NCBI RefSeq assembly: GCF_004027225.2
Contig: NC_044277.2
Location: 102,045,725-102,109,724 of the forward strand
Length of the DNA stretch: 64,000 bases
DNA from: Strigops habroptila
Lineage: Eukaryota > Chordata > Aves > Psittaciformes > Psittacidae
Direction of reading: 5' to 3'
This document shows positions 41,901 to 58,969 of the stretch, one piece after another (within the stretch, counting starts at the first letter, position 1; each line of letters starts with the position of its first letter). The position numbers and the translations under genes are program-made. Below the pieces are notes generated by a model, which saw only the letters and a list, made by a program, of their open reading frames with translations, was not told where the DNA came from and did not search any database.

Positions 41901-44900
41901 GTCATTGACTATAGTAACCGCACTACCCAGGTAAGATCAGAACCAGTTCTCTGGGCCCTGAGAAGGGGCTGTGTTTTATCAGCATCTCTGACTTGGATTG
42001 AATGTGCCTTAGGGTTTACTCAGGTCTGAAATACAGTCATCTCTGTAGTGTGTCATCCAGTTCAAGTGAACAGCCAGAGATTTGCAAATAGCTCTCCATT
42101 GAAGCTGCAGGTGATTCTCTCCATTGAGGCTGCAAGCGACACTGAGATGGACAGAGCAGTTTTGGGTCTGCACCCTGGTGCCCCAGCTATTTGGACAGCA
42201 TGACAGCGATGGTGATCCAACTCAAACCAAGGGCAACATGCCCAGTCACAGTCTGACTCCCAATGTCCTTCTGAGACATGGGGTCAGGACTGTCTCAGCG
42301 ACCATGCCAGCAGCTGAGTCACCAAGCATTGCCTCCTGCAGTACTCGAGTGCTTCTTGAAAGTCTCCTGGGTCTGTCTAACTCATGTGGTGTGGTCACAG
42401 CCCACACAATCTAAAGACCAATCTCTTCCAGATGGAAAGCTATAAACCCCGCAAAGTGTTCAGCAGTTCCAGTACACTGCAGGCATTGGTGGGGTTTTTT
42501 TTGTTTGTGTTTTGTTTTGTACCAGCTACTTCTGAGGAGTGATCTGTGTAAGGTCCGAGCATCATATCTAAGATGCAGTCAATTTACTAGTAATCTTGGG
42601 TAATCTGCACAAATTGAATGATTCACAGTGGGTCATCTACAGTCCTAAGGGACGTTGAGGTGCTGTAATGTCTGCATCTCTACAGAAAACCCAAATAACA
42701 AGTGAGGATGTTCATTCCATGTTATTTCATTAAGATCACAGTGTCTGGTTTGAAAACCTGTCCCAAAAAATTAAAACAACAACTTATTTCACTCAAGCTG
42801 TAGAATGGGGAATCGACTCTATTACGAAAGAACACAGAGCAACTACTTTTGATTCAGTGCTTGAGGTTAAGAATGATCCACCTGCAGCAGATTCTATTAA
42901 AGCTCTACAAAAATGAGGTGGTTTGTTCCTCCTTTCCCTGTCTCCTGTTTTGCAGCTGGTCCCAGTGACTGCATACCTCACTGTTCCAGTTCTGAAGCTC
43001 TCCTGCCACACAGTTCATTTCAAGAGCTGCTTTGTTGGACAGACCAAGATTGAACATGTCTTCCTGTGCAACAGGAGTGGCTGTAGAAGTTACTGGACTG
43101 CTTTGCTGGGTACTCTGTGTTTGCAATTGGATTTCCTTGTTATATAGTTTTACTATTCAGTGGTTTTATTTGGTAAAACTGCCTGCATTCACTCAATAGA
43201 TAGCCAATATATGATGATGTTGGCTGCAAACGTATCGGATCTGCTTCTGTTGTCATGTTCTCACTTACGAGGGCTTTTTCTTCTTTTGACATCAGTGTAT
43301 CTCTGTTGCTTTCAGCAATTACTCCAGATTTAACCAAAGATTGAATCACAACCCCTACAAGCAGTAGGCATGGTTTGCTCATTCATAATACAATCCTAAG
43401 AGGCAACAAGAAGCAGCAGCTCCTCATGTGTTTGGTTTGAGCTTCTGCCTAATGATGTTAAAAACAGATGGGCTTCAAAGGAAAGAGGATCAGGGCTTTA
43501 TTATTTTGACATGAAGGCCACTGATCCCCTCGATTAGGGGATGAAAACAGACACTGGCTACAGGCATAGAAAGCCTCTGACAGTGCAGGACATGATTTAT
43601 TAGTTGGCCAGTGCAGAGGCATGTTGGTTTGAGCACAATATGCTGTACAAACTTGTACAGACGGTCTTGTATTGCTTCATTTGATATTTTCCCTTTTCAC
43701 TGCAGATGAACAGGAAAGGCATAACAACGTGGAGGTGTTTTCTGTCTCTCCTACTAATGGCATTTTGGAGGCACGTGAAGGGGACCCACCTACCAAAGCG
43801 ATTCTGCAGATCAGCTTTACTGCAAGGTACAGTTAACAGGACTGAGATCTTGCTGCTCTTCCCTGCCGAGCCCCGGTTTTCTGGTGTGTGTGGTTGCTGA
43901 AAGCAAAGAGCAGGTCTGCTCTGTTCTTGTGTTACCAGGCTGCTCATTTTGCTTCTAACACATCCCAGTCCTGGGCTCCCAGCTGGTAATTTTTCCACAT
44001 AACCATGTTCTCTACACTGCTCCTATATATGGGATTTCTTTTGGATTTAGCACCCAGATTTTCAGCTTTGGATTAATCTACTTGGAATCATGCTGTTCCA
44101 AAAGCTGGCATGGCACACTGACTACATACCACTGGATAAAATCTCTTTCTTTAGGGCAACATCTTCAACAGCAGGCAGATCTCAGGGCTGTAAGTCAATG
44201 CAGAGGCTGATACAATTGAGTCCTTTATGCATCCAGCACTTTATTAGGACAGAAGGTGAAATGTGTCTGGAGTAGTTCAGAATTCCACTAAAGCACCTCT
44301 TTATCCTGCGGGAAACTGCAGTGTCTTTTGCAGTCAGCCTCAGGGATCCTTCTCGTAGTGTATGTGGCTTCTCTCTAAAAGAAACTATTTGAATTCCTGT
44401 ACTTCCCTACGTGCATTCAGAGTAGCTCCGGATGAAGCAAACAGAGCAAAATGCTGTTCTAATTCAGTGATACCATTTGTTTTGCCCTTGCGTAGCCGGG
44501 TGCAATGGTTAGTGTTACAGTCACATGTTTGAGAAAGAAAAGCACCAATGTGTTTTTGTCTAGTCCAAAGGTTTTCTACACAGTAAAGATAAAGTGAGGT
44601 GCAGGCAAATGACGGTGAAGAACAGCAGAGAGCGTGTTTATAGGACAAAAAAATGACTTTGTCCTATAAACATCATAACCTTTGTCAAGGCTAGGAATTA
44701 GTTGTGCACAGCAGAGGTAGGCTGACGACACCAAGCTGTGTGGTTCGGTTGATATGCTGGAGGGAAGGGATGCCATCCAGAGGGACCTGGGCACGCTTGT
44801 GAGGTGGGCCGATGCCAACCTTATGAAGTTCAACCAAGCCAAGTGCAAGGTCCTGTATGTGGGCCAGGGCAATCCAAGCACAAACACAGGCTGGGCAGGA

Positions 44901-46529
44901 CTGGGCTGAGAGCAGCCCTCAGGAGAAGGACTGGGGGGTGTTGGGTGATGAGAAACTGAATTTTTTTCCTGACAGGAAAAAAGTTCTTCCCTGTGAGGGT
45001 GGCGAGACACTGGCACAAGTTGCCCAGAGAAGCTGTGGCTGCCCCATCCCTGGCAGTGTTCAAGGCCAGGTTGGACGGGGCTTGGAGCAACCTGGTCTAG
45101 TGGAAGGTGTCCCTGCCCATGGCAGGGGGTTGGAACTGGATGAGCTTTAAAGTCCCTTCCAACCCAAACCATTCTGTGATTCCATAATGACCCAAAGTCT
45201 TTAATCTCTTTTTAATTAAAGAGATGCAACTCCTGTAAGAAAATTCAGCTTTTATTCCTGGAAGTTACCACATGGTGACATTGACATAAAGTTTAAGAAA
45301 GACAAAGTCTATCCCAGTGATTTAAGGGAACTTTGAACACTGCTGCCAGGGAATTCTATAGCAGCAAACCATAGGTGACATGAGCTACTGTTGTAACTTC
45401 AATCTCCCTGGAACACACTGCGAGATCTCCATCGCTGGAGCTACTGGAATCTGACTGGGATGAAGCCTTGAGCAGCTGCTCTAAGCTGTCCTGGCCCTGC
45501 AACTTCATGGACGAAAGACCTCCCCAGGTTCTGACTGTCAAAATTTTATGTAGTGCTTCTGAATGTGCCGGAAGCACTTCTTTTTGTCTGACAATCAGCG
45601 TGCCTGGAAGTGCCTAGAACTGAAGAGGCTGCTGTACAGCAGCCAGCTCATCTGTTCAGCTCCAGACTACGCATCCCCCAGCGCTCAGGACCAGCGTGGC
45701 AATAGCAAAGAATTATATGCAAGGTGTGAGGTAATTTTAACAACTCGCCTCCCTAAATCAGTGGTCTTCCTGCAGGGAATCTTTTCTGAGGAGAAAATAG
45801 AAGTTGTGTGGCAGAACAGGCTCTTGCCTCAGACCTTCACAACACCCACCTCTCAGACACAGAGAAATCCTTCAGATGAGCAGTCTCCGGAGCACTGCGC
45901 AGCAATAGCCTTAGGCCAGTTGTGCTGTAAGACTTCCACTTAGCACAAACTATGCTTGCTGTAAGCTTCTTGGGAGAGTTGACAGAAACTTCTCTGTTTC
46001 AAGTGCTGTCACAGGATGAATTTTCACACCAAGGCAGTGCAGGCGTTTGCTCCCAAACACAAGCCCCCAGCAGAGCTTCAGTTTGTTTATTTAACTAAAA
46101 TAGAATTATTTAAGTAGGAAGACACTCAAGTCTTTCTTTACAACATGAAGTTAATAACCCAACATCTTCAGGTACAGGCTGGACCATCCTTCTCAAACAT
46201 CCTCTATGTAGCTGTGGGCCATGACACTCTGAAGTGATCCTGCCACCCCCAGACTCAACACCAGCATCAGACACCGGTGCTTGTGACCAGAAGCAGTTTA
46301 TGCCTTATGGCACCGTTCTCCCCCTTTTCCTCCCCAAAGTAACTAATCTCATCCTTAAACACAGAATTGCATCTCCCTGTAACTGAACTGTCCTTTTGCT
46401 CTGTATTTCAGGAGCGACATTCAATACAAAGCAGTCATGACTGTTACTGGAATACTGGGGGAAAAGCCTTGCAAGCTACAGATCAAGGGGCAAGGAACCT
46501 ACGATGGAAGGTATGAAGACCTGTATTAA
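5898..46529 (+). CDS. DLEC1: DLEC1 (CFAP81), cilia and flagella associated protein; whole gene, 38 coding exons
   Basis: The spliced product is 1674 residues (human about 1755) and aligns by eye with vertebrate DLEC1 over nearly its whole length. Landmarks are the N-terminal DIS-LL motif with a charged helix (about residues 50-105, coiled-coil-like), [69 protein letters not shown] and SGCRSYWT. The family carries ASH/MSP-type immunoglobulin-like repeats and is an axonemal component of motile cilia and flagella; human DLEC1 is also a methylation-silenced tumour-suppressor candidate. All 37 introns are GT-AG and phase-consistent, and the total of 5025 nt is divisible by three. The ATG at 5898 is the first after an in-frame stop at 5862. 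The N-terminus is about 85 residues shorter than human. ACAA1 converges on it. Confidence 0.93.
5948..6475. repeat. CA-rich minisatellite in DLEC1 intron 1
   Basis: About 530 bp are dominated by ACACAC runs interspersed with recurring CAAACAGCC(T)CACA blocks (near 5969, 6093, 6176 and 6260) and TGCACAC blocks, giving an irregular unit of roughly 70-80 bp. The strand asymmetry (A/C on +) produces long artefactual open frames on both strands. It begins 18 bp after the exon 1 donor. Confidence 0.85.
6773..6913 (+). CDS. DLEC1: DLEC1 coding exon 2
   Basis: Residues 12-58, phase 0 to 0. It begins [14 protein letters not shown], matching human DISHLLTGVFRNLY, and ends EELQK. Acceptor ttttctcag, donor AAG|gtacaa. 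Confidence 0.93.
6914..8525 (+). other. DLEC1 intron 2
   Basis: This 1.6-kb intron is A/T-rich, with no repeat family or conserved coding block that I can recognise. Confidence 0.6.
8526..8682 (+). CDS. DLEC1: DLEC1 coding exon 3
   Basis: Residues 59-111, phase 0 to 1. It encodes a strongly charged helix ([20 protein letters not shown], then KAEEER) likely to form a coiled coil, like the human RELYKQRLDEFE segment. Donor CCAG|gtgagg. Confidence 0.92.
9222..9332 (+). CDS. DLEC1: DLEC1 coding exon 4
   Basis: Residues 111-148, phase 1 to 1. [14 protein letters not shown] and PDDYITD correspond to human RWCIDSELLRKHHL and PEDYYTD. Acceptor ttgcag, donor AAAG|gtaact. Confidence 0.94.
10386..10579 (+). 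CDS. DLEC1: DLEC1 coding exon 5
   Basis: Residues 148-212, phase 1 to 0. It is poorly conserved apart from a [12 protein letters not shown] start resembling human GISLPGCSKLTF. The next exon's phase selects donor AAG|gtacat over the nearby gtaagg at 10575. Confidence 0.8.
10834..11054 (+). CDS. DLEC1: DLEC1 coding exon 6
   Basis: Residues 213-286, phase 0 to 2. It contains [19 protein letters not shown], nearly identical to human, and a basic C-terminal end. Acceptor tttttcaaag. Confidence 0.92.
11296..11377 (+). CDS. DLEC1: DLEC1 coding exon 7
   Basis: Residues 286-313, phase 2 to 0. [20 protein letters not shown] matches human [20 protein letters not shown] and opens the first immunoglobulin-like repeat. 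Acceptor ctttcag, donor GAG|gtgaga. Confidence 0.94.
11759..11846 (+). CDS. DLEC1: DLEC1 coding exon 8
   Basis: Residues 314-343, phase 0 to 1. It encodes [20 protein letters not shown], a typical strand pair of an ASH/MSP domain (L-N-T-...-R). The acceptor tract is weak (tttttacatgaag), but frame and homology fix it. Confidence 0.9.
12236..12335 (+). repeat. Possible very old CR1 fragment
   Basis: 'AGGCACTGGGACAGATTGCC' followed by 'GGAGATTGTGG' resembles the CR1 block seen at 55026-55060 but is heavily diverged and lacks a tail. It lies in DLEC1 intron 8. Confidence 0.45.
12654..12827 (+). CDS. DLEC1: DLEC1 coding exon 9
   Basis: Residues 343-401, phase 1 to 1. [19 protein letters not shown] and LVETQ, then RPPSVLT, match human. 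Donor ACAT|gtcagt. It is preceded by a 30-bp T/C tract. Confidence 0.94.
13583..13719 (+). CDS. DLEC1: DLEC1 coding exon 10
   Basis: Residues 401-446, phase 1 to 0. [13 protein letters not shown] corresponds to human VLDCGYCLIGGVK. It ends SPYFR at donor AGG|gtgagt. Confidence 0.93.
13720..14622 (+). other. DLEC1 intron 10
   Basis: This 0.9-kb intron has no recognised element apart from a small direct repeat (CAGTTCCAACT, near 14284-14308) and a long T tract (14595-14612) just before the exon 11 acceptor. Confidence 0.6.
14623..14715 (+). CDS. DLEC1: DLEC1 coding exon 11
   Basis: Residues 447-477, phase 0 to 0. [20 protein letters not shown] matches human PFGILPSVFELAPGHAILVE. Acceptor acttag, donor GAG|gttagt. 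Confidence 0.94.
14716..15852 (+). other. DLEC1 intron 11
   Basis: This 1.1-kb intron holds no repeat family or additional exon that I recognise. Confidence 0.55.
15853..15943 (+). CDS. DLEC1: DLEC1 coding exon 12
   Basis: Residues 478-508, phase 0 to 1. It includes [20 protein letters not shown] and DNCQ, like human FSPKSLGKAEQTFIIMCDNCQ. Acceptor tttcag, donor ACAG|gtttgt. Confidence 0.93.
16864..17026 (+). CDS. DLEC1: DLEC1 coding exon 13
   Basis: Residues 508-562, phase 1 to 2. [17 protein letters not shown] and [12 protein letters not shown] correspond closely to human. It ends LVIRNS at donor CTAC|gtacgt. Confidence 0.94.
17027..18694 (+). other. DLEC1 intron 13
   Basis: This is a 1.7-kb intron without a recognised repeat. 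It contains a small inverted repeat, TTGGACTCC at 17515-17523 and GGAGTCCAA at 17548-17556. Confidence 0.55.
18695..18887 (+). CDS. DLEC1: DLEC1 coding exon 14
   Basis: Residues 562-626, phase 2 to 0. [18 protein letters not shown] and [13 protein letters not shown] are near-identical to human. Acceptor ctgcag, donor GAG|gtatga. Confidence 0.95.
20237..20746 (+). repeat. CR1 LINE 3' fragment in DLEC1 intron 14
   Basis: Sense CR1 of about 510 bp, from 'GAAGGATGTGGACTCATTGG' to 'TTCTGTGATTCTATGATTCT'. It ends about 70 bp before the exon 15 acceptor. Confidence 0.92.
20814..20872 (+). CDS. DLEC1: DLEC1 coding exon 15
   Basis: Residues 627-646, phase 0 to 2; a small 59-nt exon. [15 protein letters not shown] matches human DFHSVLQMVLEEVPE. 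Donor CTTG|gtaagc. Confidence 0.9.
21410..21584 (+). CDS. DLEC1: DLEC1 coding exon 16
   Basis: Residues 646-704, phase 2 to 0. [20 protein letters not shown] matches human FQVLLEPYALIIPGENYIGI. The acceptor is the weak ctccaaaag; the alternative tttag seven bases later would meet a stop. Confidence 0.92.
21585..23297 (+). other. DLEC1 intron 16
   Basis: This 1.7-kb intron has no recognised repeat, RNA gene or conserved coding block. Confidence 0.55.
23298..23391 (+). CDS. DLEC1: DLEC1 coding exon 17
   Basis: Residues 705-736, phase 0 to 1. [16 protein letters not shown] and EVEPHTGII match human. Acceptor gttttag, donor ATAG|gtaaag. Confidence 0.94.
23597..23727 (+). CDS. DLEC1: DLEC1 coding exon 18
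   Basis: Residues 736-779, phase 1 to 0. [11 protein letters not shown] and [11 protein letters not shown] match human FELNFTGGVPG and PVVLHIEAVFK. It is cysteine-rich (five Cys). Acceptor tttctag, donor AAG|gtacgc. Confidence 0.93.
24038..24196 (+). CDS. DLEC1: DLEC1 coding exon 19
   Basis: Residues 780-832, phase 0 to 0. It carries [18 protein letters not shown], aligned with human IQIRNVSQLPATWRMKES, a typical ASH-domain strand. Acceptor gtcctag, donor GAG|gtgagt. Confidence 0.93.
24197..26002 (+). other. DLEC1 intron 19
   Basis: This 1.8-kb intron holds a short TG-rich run near 25229-25255 and a C/T-rich stretch near 25490-25700. No repeat family or exon was recognised. Confidence 0.55.
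26003..26142 (+). CDS. DLEC1: DLEC1 coding exon 20
   Basis: Residues 833-879, phase 0 to 2. It begins [11 protein letters not shown], like human VSPFDIEPSSG, and ends [12 protein letters not shown], like human [12 protein letters not shown]. Acceptor ctcctag, donor GAAG|gtaagg. Confidence 0.95.
26385..26538 (+). CDS. DLEC1: DLEC1 coding exon 21
   Basis: Residues 879-930, phase 2 to 0. [15 protein letters not shown] and YTGVPAKAT correspond to human YLPVYAEVQKPHVYL and YLGVPTKTT. Donor AAG|gtaaat. Confidence 0.94.
26539..27972 (+). other. DLEC1 intron 21
   Basis: This 1.4-kb intron has no recognised repeat or additional exon. Confidence 0.55.
27973..28083 (+). CDS. DLEC1: DLEC1 coding exon 22
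   Basis: Residues 931-967, phase 0 to 0. [20 protein letters not shown] matches human LLGHQAEFCMVTVSPKHGLL. Acceptor ttggcag, donor CTG|gtaggt. Confidence 0.94.
28433..28546 (-). repeat. Short CR1 3'-end fragment in DLEC1 intron 22
   Basis: Antisense CR1 of about 114 bp covering only the 3' end (TCATAGAATGATTTGGGTTG to GCTCCATCCAACCTG). It is strongly 5'-truncated. Confidence 0.9.
29668..29798 (+). CDS. DLEC1: DLEC1 coding exon 23
   Basis: Residues 968-1011, phase 0 to 2. It begins [15 protein letters not shown] and includes [13 protein letters not shown], like human LGISGKPQGLQVA. Acceptor tttcag, donor CCAG|gtaaat. Confidence 0.92.
30776..30961 (+). CDS. DLEC1: DLEC1 coding exon 24
   Basis: Residues 1011-1073, phase 2 to 2. 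[11 protein letters not shown] and [15 protein letters not shown] match human LRLDFGSAVPL and RQLILTNRSPIRTRF. Acceptor ctgacag, donor GCCC|gtaagt. Confidence 0.94.
31434..31501 (+). CDS. DLEC1: DLEC1 coding exon 25 (divergent, phase-inferred)
   Basis: This 68-nt exon, residues 1073-1096, was chosen because its splice sites (ttcttcaag acceptor, CAG|gtatga donor) give exactly the phase 2 to 1 join needed between exons 24 and 26, with no stop. The basic product (SSYLVKRRG, then ARRARS) only weakly resembles the human KKTSLP...LAKRE segment, which is variable. This is the least certain exon. Confidence 0.6.
31697..31799 (+). repeat. Polypyrimidine (CT-rich) tract in DLEC1 intron 25
   Basis: About 100 bp are almost entirely C and T on the + strand (repeated TCTCTC, CCCTC and TTTCTT). 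The complementary strand gives a spurious K/E/R-rich open frame. Confidence 0.8.
32696..32847 (+). CDS. DLEC1: DLEC1 coding exon 26
   Basis: Residues 1096-1146, phase 1 to 0. [10 protein letters not shown] and ANNMWGEY-type [13 protein letters not shown] match human MLSHGKGAAF and ANMWGEYWDNLIC. Acceptor cttcag, donor AAG|gtaggt. Confidence 0.95.
33372..33475 (+). CDS. DLEC1: DLEC1 coding exon 27
   Basis: Residues 1147-1181, phase 0 to 2. [20 protein letters not shown] matches human VGDLLPEVIPVHMAAVGCPI. Acceptor taatag, donor TCAG|gtacag. Confidence 0.94.
34404..34474 (+). CDS. DLEC1: DLEC1 coding exon 28
   Basis: Residues 1181-1205, phase 2 to 1; a 71-nt exon. [20 protein letters not shown] matches human RFGTQVSGGDTVTRTLRLNN. 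Acceptor cccctcag, donor TTTG|gtaaga. Confidence 0.95.
35319..35536 (+). CDS. DLEC1: DLEC1 coding exon 29
   Basis: Residues 1205-1277, phase 1 to 0. [20 protein letters not shown] and DPFPLKD match human IRLDWETYVPEDKEDRLVEL and PPFPLRD. The second half is an acidic, serine-rich linker, also variable in the human protein. Confidence 0.94.
35537..36559 (+). other. DLEC1 intron 29
   Basis: This 1-kb intron has no recognised repeat or extra exon. Confidence 0.55.
36560..36694 (+). CDS. DLEC1: DLEC1 coding exon 30
   Basis: Residues 1278-1322, phase 0 to 0. [15 protein letters not shown] and YSITPRQI match human QKLISVILQAHEGVP and YCISPKQV. Acceptor cctgcag, donor ATA|gtaaga. Confidence 0.94.
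36695..38536 (+). other. DLEC1 intron 30
   Basis: This 1.8-kb intron has no recognised repeat. Open frames around 37421-37993 on both strands lack homology and lie between exons already joined in frame. Confidence 0.55.
38537..38659 (+). CDS. DLEC1: DLEC1 coding exon 31
   Basis: Residues 1323-1363, phase 0 to 0. [19 protein letters not shown] and LGFMSLDDK match human VVPAGGSSTIYISFTPMVL and LGFMSLDSK. A CR1 copy begins only 30 bp past the donor. Confidence 0.95.
38690..39160 (-). repeat. CR1 LINE 3' fragment, antisense, at the start of DLEC1 intron 31
   Basis: Antisense CR1 of about 470 bp, from 'TCACAGAATCACAGAATGG' to 'CTCACTCCAAGAGGTCCAG'. It starts 30 bp downstream of the exon 31 donor. 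It is fairly similar to the CR1 consensus, hence one of the younger copies here. Confidence 0.93.
39886..39980 (+). CDS. DLEC1: DLEC1 coding exon 32
   Basis: Residues 1364-1395, phase 0 to 2. It encodes a basic stretch ([20 protein letters not shown]) aligned with human GKRHRLQDFAVGPLKLDLHS. Acceptor tttcag, donor CTCT|gtaagt. Confidence 0.88.
40068..40152 (+). CDS. DLEC1: DLEC1 coding exon 33
   Basis: Residues 1395-1423, phase 2 to 0. [20 protein letters not shown] and IPDHP match human LSVELDYGGSMEFQCQASDL and IPEQP. Acceptor ctcag, donor GGA|gtaagt. Confidence 0.93.
40693..40893 (+). CDS. DLEC1: DLEC1 coding exon 34
   Basis: Residues 1424-1490, phase 0 to 0. [20 protein letters not shown], then PFSLSS and QENML-like QQNML, match human. 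The middle is a charged linker. Acceptor caccag, donor CTG|gtaggc. Confidence 0.94.
41769..41930 (+). CDS. DLEC1: DLEC1 coding exon 35
   Basis: Residues 1491-1544, phase 0 to 0. It includes [17 protein letters not shown] and [15 protein letters not shown], matching human LELLSYQKLPADQTLPG and FTQNLLLEYTNQTTQ. Donor CAG|gtaaga. Confidence 0.95.
42956..43109 (+). CDS. DLEC1: DLEC1 coding exon 36
   Basis: Residues 1545-1596, phase 0 to 1. [20 protein letters not shown] then SYWTALL match human CFVSQQRVREVYLMNLSGCR then SYWTMLM. Acceptor ttgcag, donor CTGG|gtactc. Confidence 0.95.
43706..43826 (+). CDS. DLEC1: DLEC1 coding exon 37
   Basis: Residues 1596-1636, phase 1 to 2. [20 protein letters not shown] matches human AFRVSPNSGLLEARSANAPP. 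Acceptor ctgcag, donor CAAG|gtacag. Confidence 0.94.
44721..45187 (+). repeat. CR1 LINE fragment with ORF2 reverse-transcriptase remnant
   Basis: This sense CR1 in DLEC1 intron 37 differs from the others. It starts inside ORF2 with the remnant of the reverse-transcriptase ADD motif ([10 protein letters not shown]) followed by [13 protein letters not shown]. It then stops in frame and jumps, by internal deletion, to the 3' UTR block (TTCTTCCCTGTGAGGGTGG) and ends with the usual ATTCTGTGATTCC tail. It is non-functional. Confidence 0.9.
46412..46529 (+). CDS. DLEC1: DLEC1 coding exon 38 (terminal)
   Basis: Residues 1636-1674 plus stop TAA at 46527-46529. [20 protein letters not shown] matches human VEGVLGEKSCTLRLRGQGSY, and the C-terminus (DGRYEDLY) is of similar length to human. 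Acceptor atttcag. Confidence 0.94.
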
Positions 46530-46830
46530 ATTTAAGCAAGACACCGCGGGACAAATGTCAAGGTAACAAGCTGGATGCAGATGTGCCATCCACAGAGTCT
46601 GTATCATCAGTTGTTTTAATATGGACTGGAAGTGTAGCAGAATGGAATTTTAAGTTATGTAGGGGAAAAAAGTTCATGGTACTTTAAAGAGTCATAATTT
46701 CATTCTGTTACTTCTAGCACTGTGATAAGTTTAACCACTACTTGCAGGCTCTGCAAAGGAATCGGTTTGAAATAGCAAAGCAGCCATGGTAACAGTTAGG
46801 CCAAACCCCTTTGCATGCCTCCAATTACAA

Positions 46831-46863
46831 TTATAATGTACAATTACAATTTGTACATTATAA
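46831..46863. repeat. Perfect 13-bp inverted repeat (hairpin)
   Basis: TTATAATGTACAA (46831-46843) and TTGTACATTATAA (46851-46863) are exact reverse complements separated by 7 nt. It lies about 300 nt after the DLEC1 stop and 36 nt before an ATTAAA hexamer, between two convergent genes. Confidence 0.8.
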
Positions 46864-46898
46864 AGTAGCTTTTGTTTTGCCTTGTTTGTTTGTTTGAC

Positions 46899-46904
46899 AT
46901 TAAA
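46899..46904 (+). terminator. Candidate DLEC1 poly(A) signal ATTAAA
   Basis: This is the first variant poly(A) hexamer after the DLEC1 stop codon (about 370 nt downstream). No clear GU-rich element follows, so it is only a candidate. Confidence 0.3.
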
Positions 46905-47839
46905 AAGATAAACACATCATAAAAGCAAAAACCAGTGAATAGGCCAGCATTCCCCAGGCTGCTTCCCTTACATGAAAAGGGGAAGAGCCAACTTTCCCTG
47001 GACTTCTTGGAAAACGACCAACCTGGGTGTTTCATCATGCTTGGGCATTGAGAACATCCCCTTCAGCTACAGAGGGAGGAACCCTTCTGCCTGTGAATGC
47101 ATTCCCCCCACATGGTTCCCATTTACTCACACTTCTCTAAATGTTTTTAGTATTGCTTTAGCTAAAGGTCACTGAAATTCCCACTTCTGGGCCTGTTAAG
47201 TTTTCCACTCCCATCATGTAAAAGGTTTTTGTTAACGGCAGTGTGTGTGGGGAAGAGGGGGCTGCCCTCCCCACCCAAGGAGAACAGAAGATGCATGATC
47301 GTTGCCTTCTGCCTAGTTCAAACCAGATTTGTACTAGCAAGAACTCACACCATACACAGGAACCTCGGTGCAAAAAAAAAGACCCTTGAGGATGCTAATG
47401 CCTCTCTGCAACCACTAAATAATTTCATCTCTTTGCTCTAAAATACAGCCTGAATGATTGCTGGGTGAGGGGGACAGGCTGCAGCACGGGAACAGAAGGC
47501 TATCACACAGCTCTAACTAATCATGGCTTTCAACTTACATCAGAAAAAGAAAACAAATATATTGCAAGAACTCAATTGTATTATTAAAGTGCAAAACCAA
47601 GAGCCAGGACAAAGAACTTTAGTCTGTATTAAAAAGCTCAGATTTGTAACATGTCAAAGTGGATGAGGATGTTTCATTTTCAAGCTGTTAGTACTGAGTT
47701 TCAGTGATTGTAAGAGAGAGAACAGGTAAGGGAGAACTTTACCAGATGAAATATATATTTGTATTAGCACTGAGATGTCACTAATGTTCATGTAGTGCTT
47801 GCAGTTAGAGTAACGCTGAAATCTGTTTTATGTTAGGTA

Positions 47840-47845
47840 AATAAA
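47840..47845 (+). terminator. Candidate DLEC1 poly(A) signal AATAAA
   Basis: Canonical hexamer about 1.3 kb after the DLEC1 stop. A second AATAAA lies at 48310-48315, close to the ACAA1 stop codon. Confidence 0.3.
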
Positions 47846-48600
47846 TATTAATCCCAAGACTCTCCTTTAACTTAAGAGTCACATGAGCTGTGAAAAAAGA
47901 TGGAAAGGCCACTTTCAAGCCCTGGCTTGTAGCAATTCAGCAGAATCTGCCTGTTCAGGCACCTCCTGTGTGAATTACATTCTAGTCCCTCTACTTTACC
48001 CCGTTGGAGGCTTCAGAACAGCCTGGTTAGAAGCAGAAAGCTACAGCCCAGCCTCCAGCACAGGGACACCTTAGGGCAGAGCCCATTTATAACTTGGGTG
48101 GGACACATGCAGTTGTAAAGGAACCAGTGTAAAGTCCTTGCACTGCTTTCAAACAAGCTGCTCCAGGCTTCTTGCGAGATGGTGACACCTTTTAAGACAA
48201 CCCTGGAAAAGCCTTTTCACATGCACTTTGGTTTTGAGTGACACTTTTGGACAATGTGTCATACAAAACCACTGTACCATGAAATGCTTCTCTCTGACAG
48301 TATTCACGGAATAAAGGAAGTGATTAAATTAGAAATATCTATTTGTAATCACCACACGAGGGCCTGCACCTGAACTTCAGCTGAACTCATGTCTGCTGTC
48401 AGGCTGCCATTTGCCAGCTCTGCGTTTTCCCACCGGCTCAGTGGGTCTCTATGGATTATTCTACTTTGCAGTTTGTGCCTAAAATCTGTAGATCTAGCAA
48501 CGAATCCCAGAATCCACTTGATTTCACAGTGCAAATCATTTGCTATTATTAGGGAAGGCAGAGAATTAGCTGTTGTGTGGTTTCATCAGTAGGCTGGAAG

Positions 48601-58758
<10,158 letters not shown>

Positions 58759-58969
58759 CTTGTCACCGCCGCCTCAGGAAGGCGGGGGCCGCGCGGCCTC
58801 GTTCGCATGGCCCCGGCGCCGGCGCCGCCCGCGGTGGGGAGCGGGAACGGGAACTGACAGAGCTCAGGACAGAGACCGGCAGCGGGACTGAGCCGGAGTG
58901 CGGTAAATACACACTGCTGAATGGTTATGTACATCTAAGATAAACGGATAGAGAAAGGACACAAACAGA

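Larger units (their letters stand above)
46530..48600. other. Intergenic/3' UTR stretch between convergent DLEC1 and ACAA1
   Basis: The two stop codons face each other across 2071 bp, so both 3' UTRs must lie here. On the + strand there are possible poly(A) signals ATTAAA (46899-46904) and AATAAA (47840-47845, 48310-48315). On the - strand the best I see is ATTAAA at 46615-46620. An inverted repeat lies at 46831-46863. No further coding exon was recognised. Confidence 0.6.

Noticed and set aside
44576-45172. 198-residue open frame on the - strand
   Set aside because: It runs through the antisense strand of the CR1 copy at 44721-45187. Similar antisense CR1 frames recur at 20393 and 38787.
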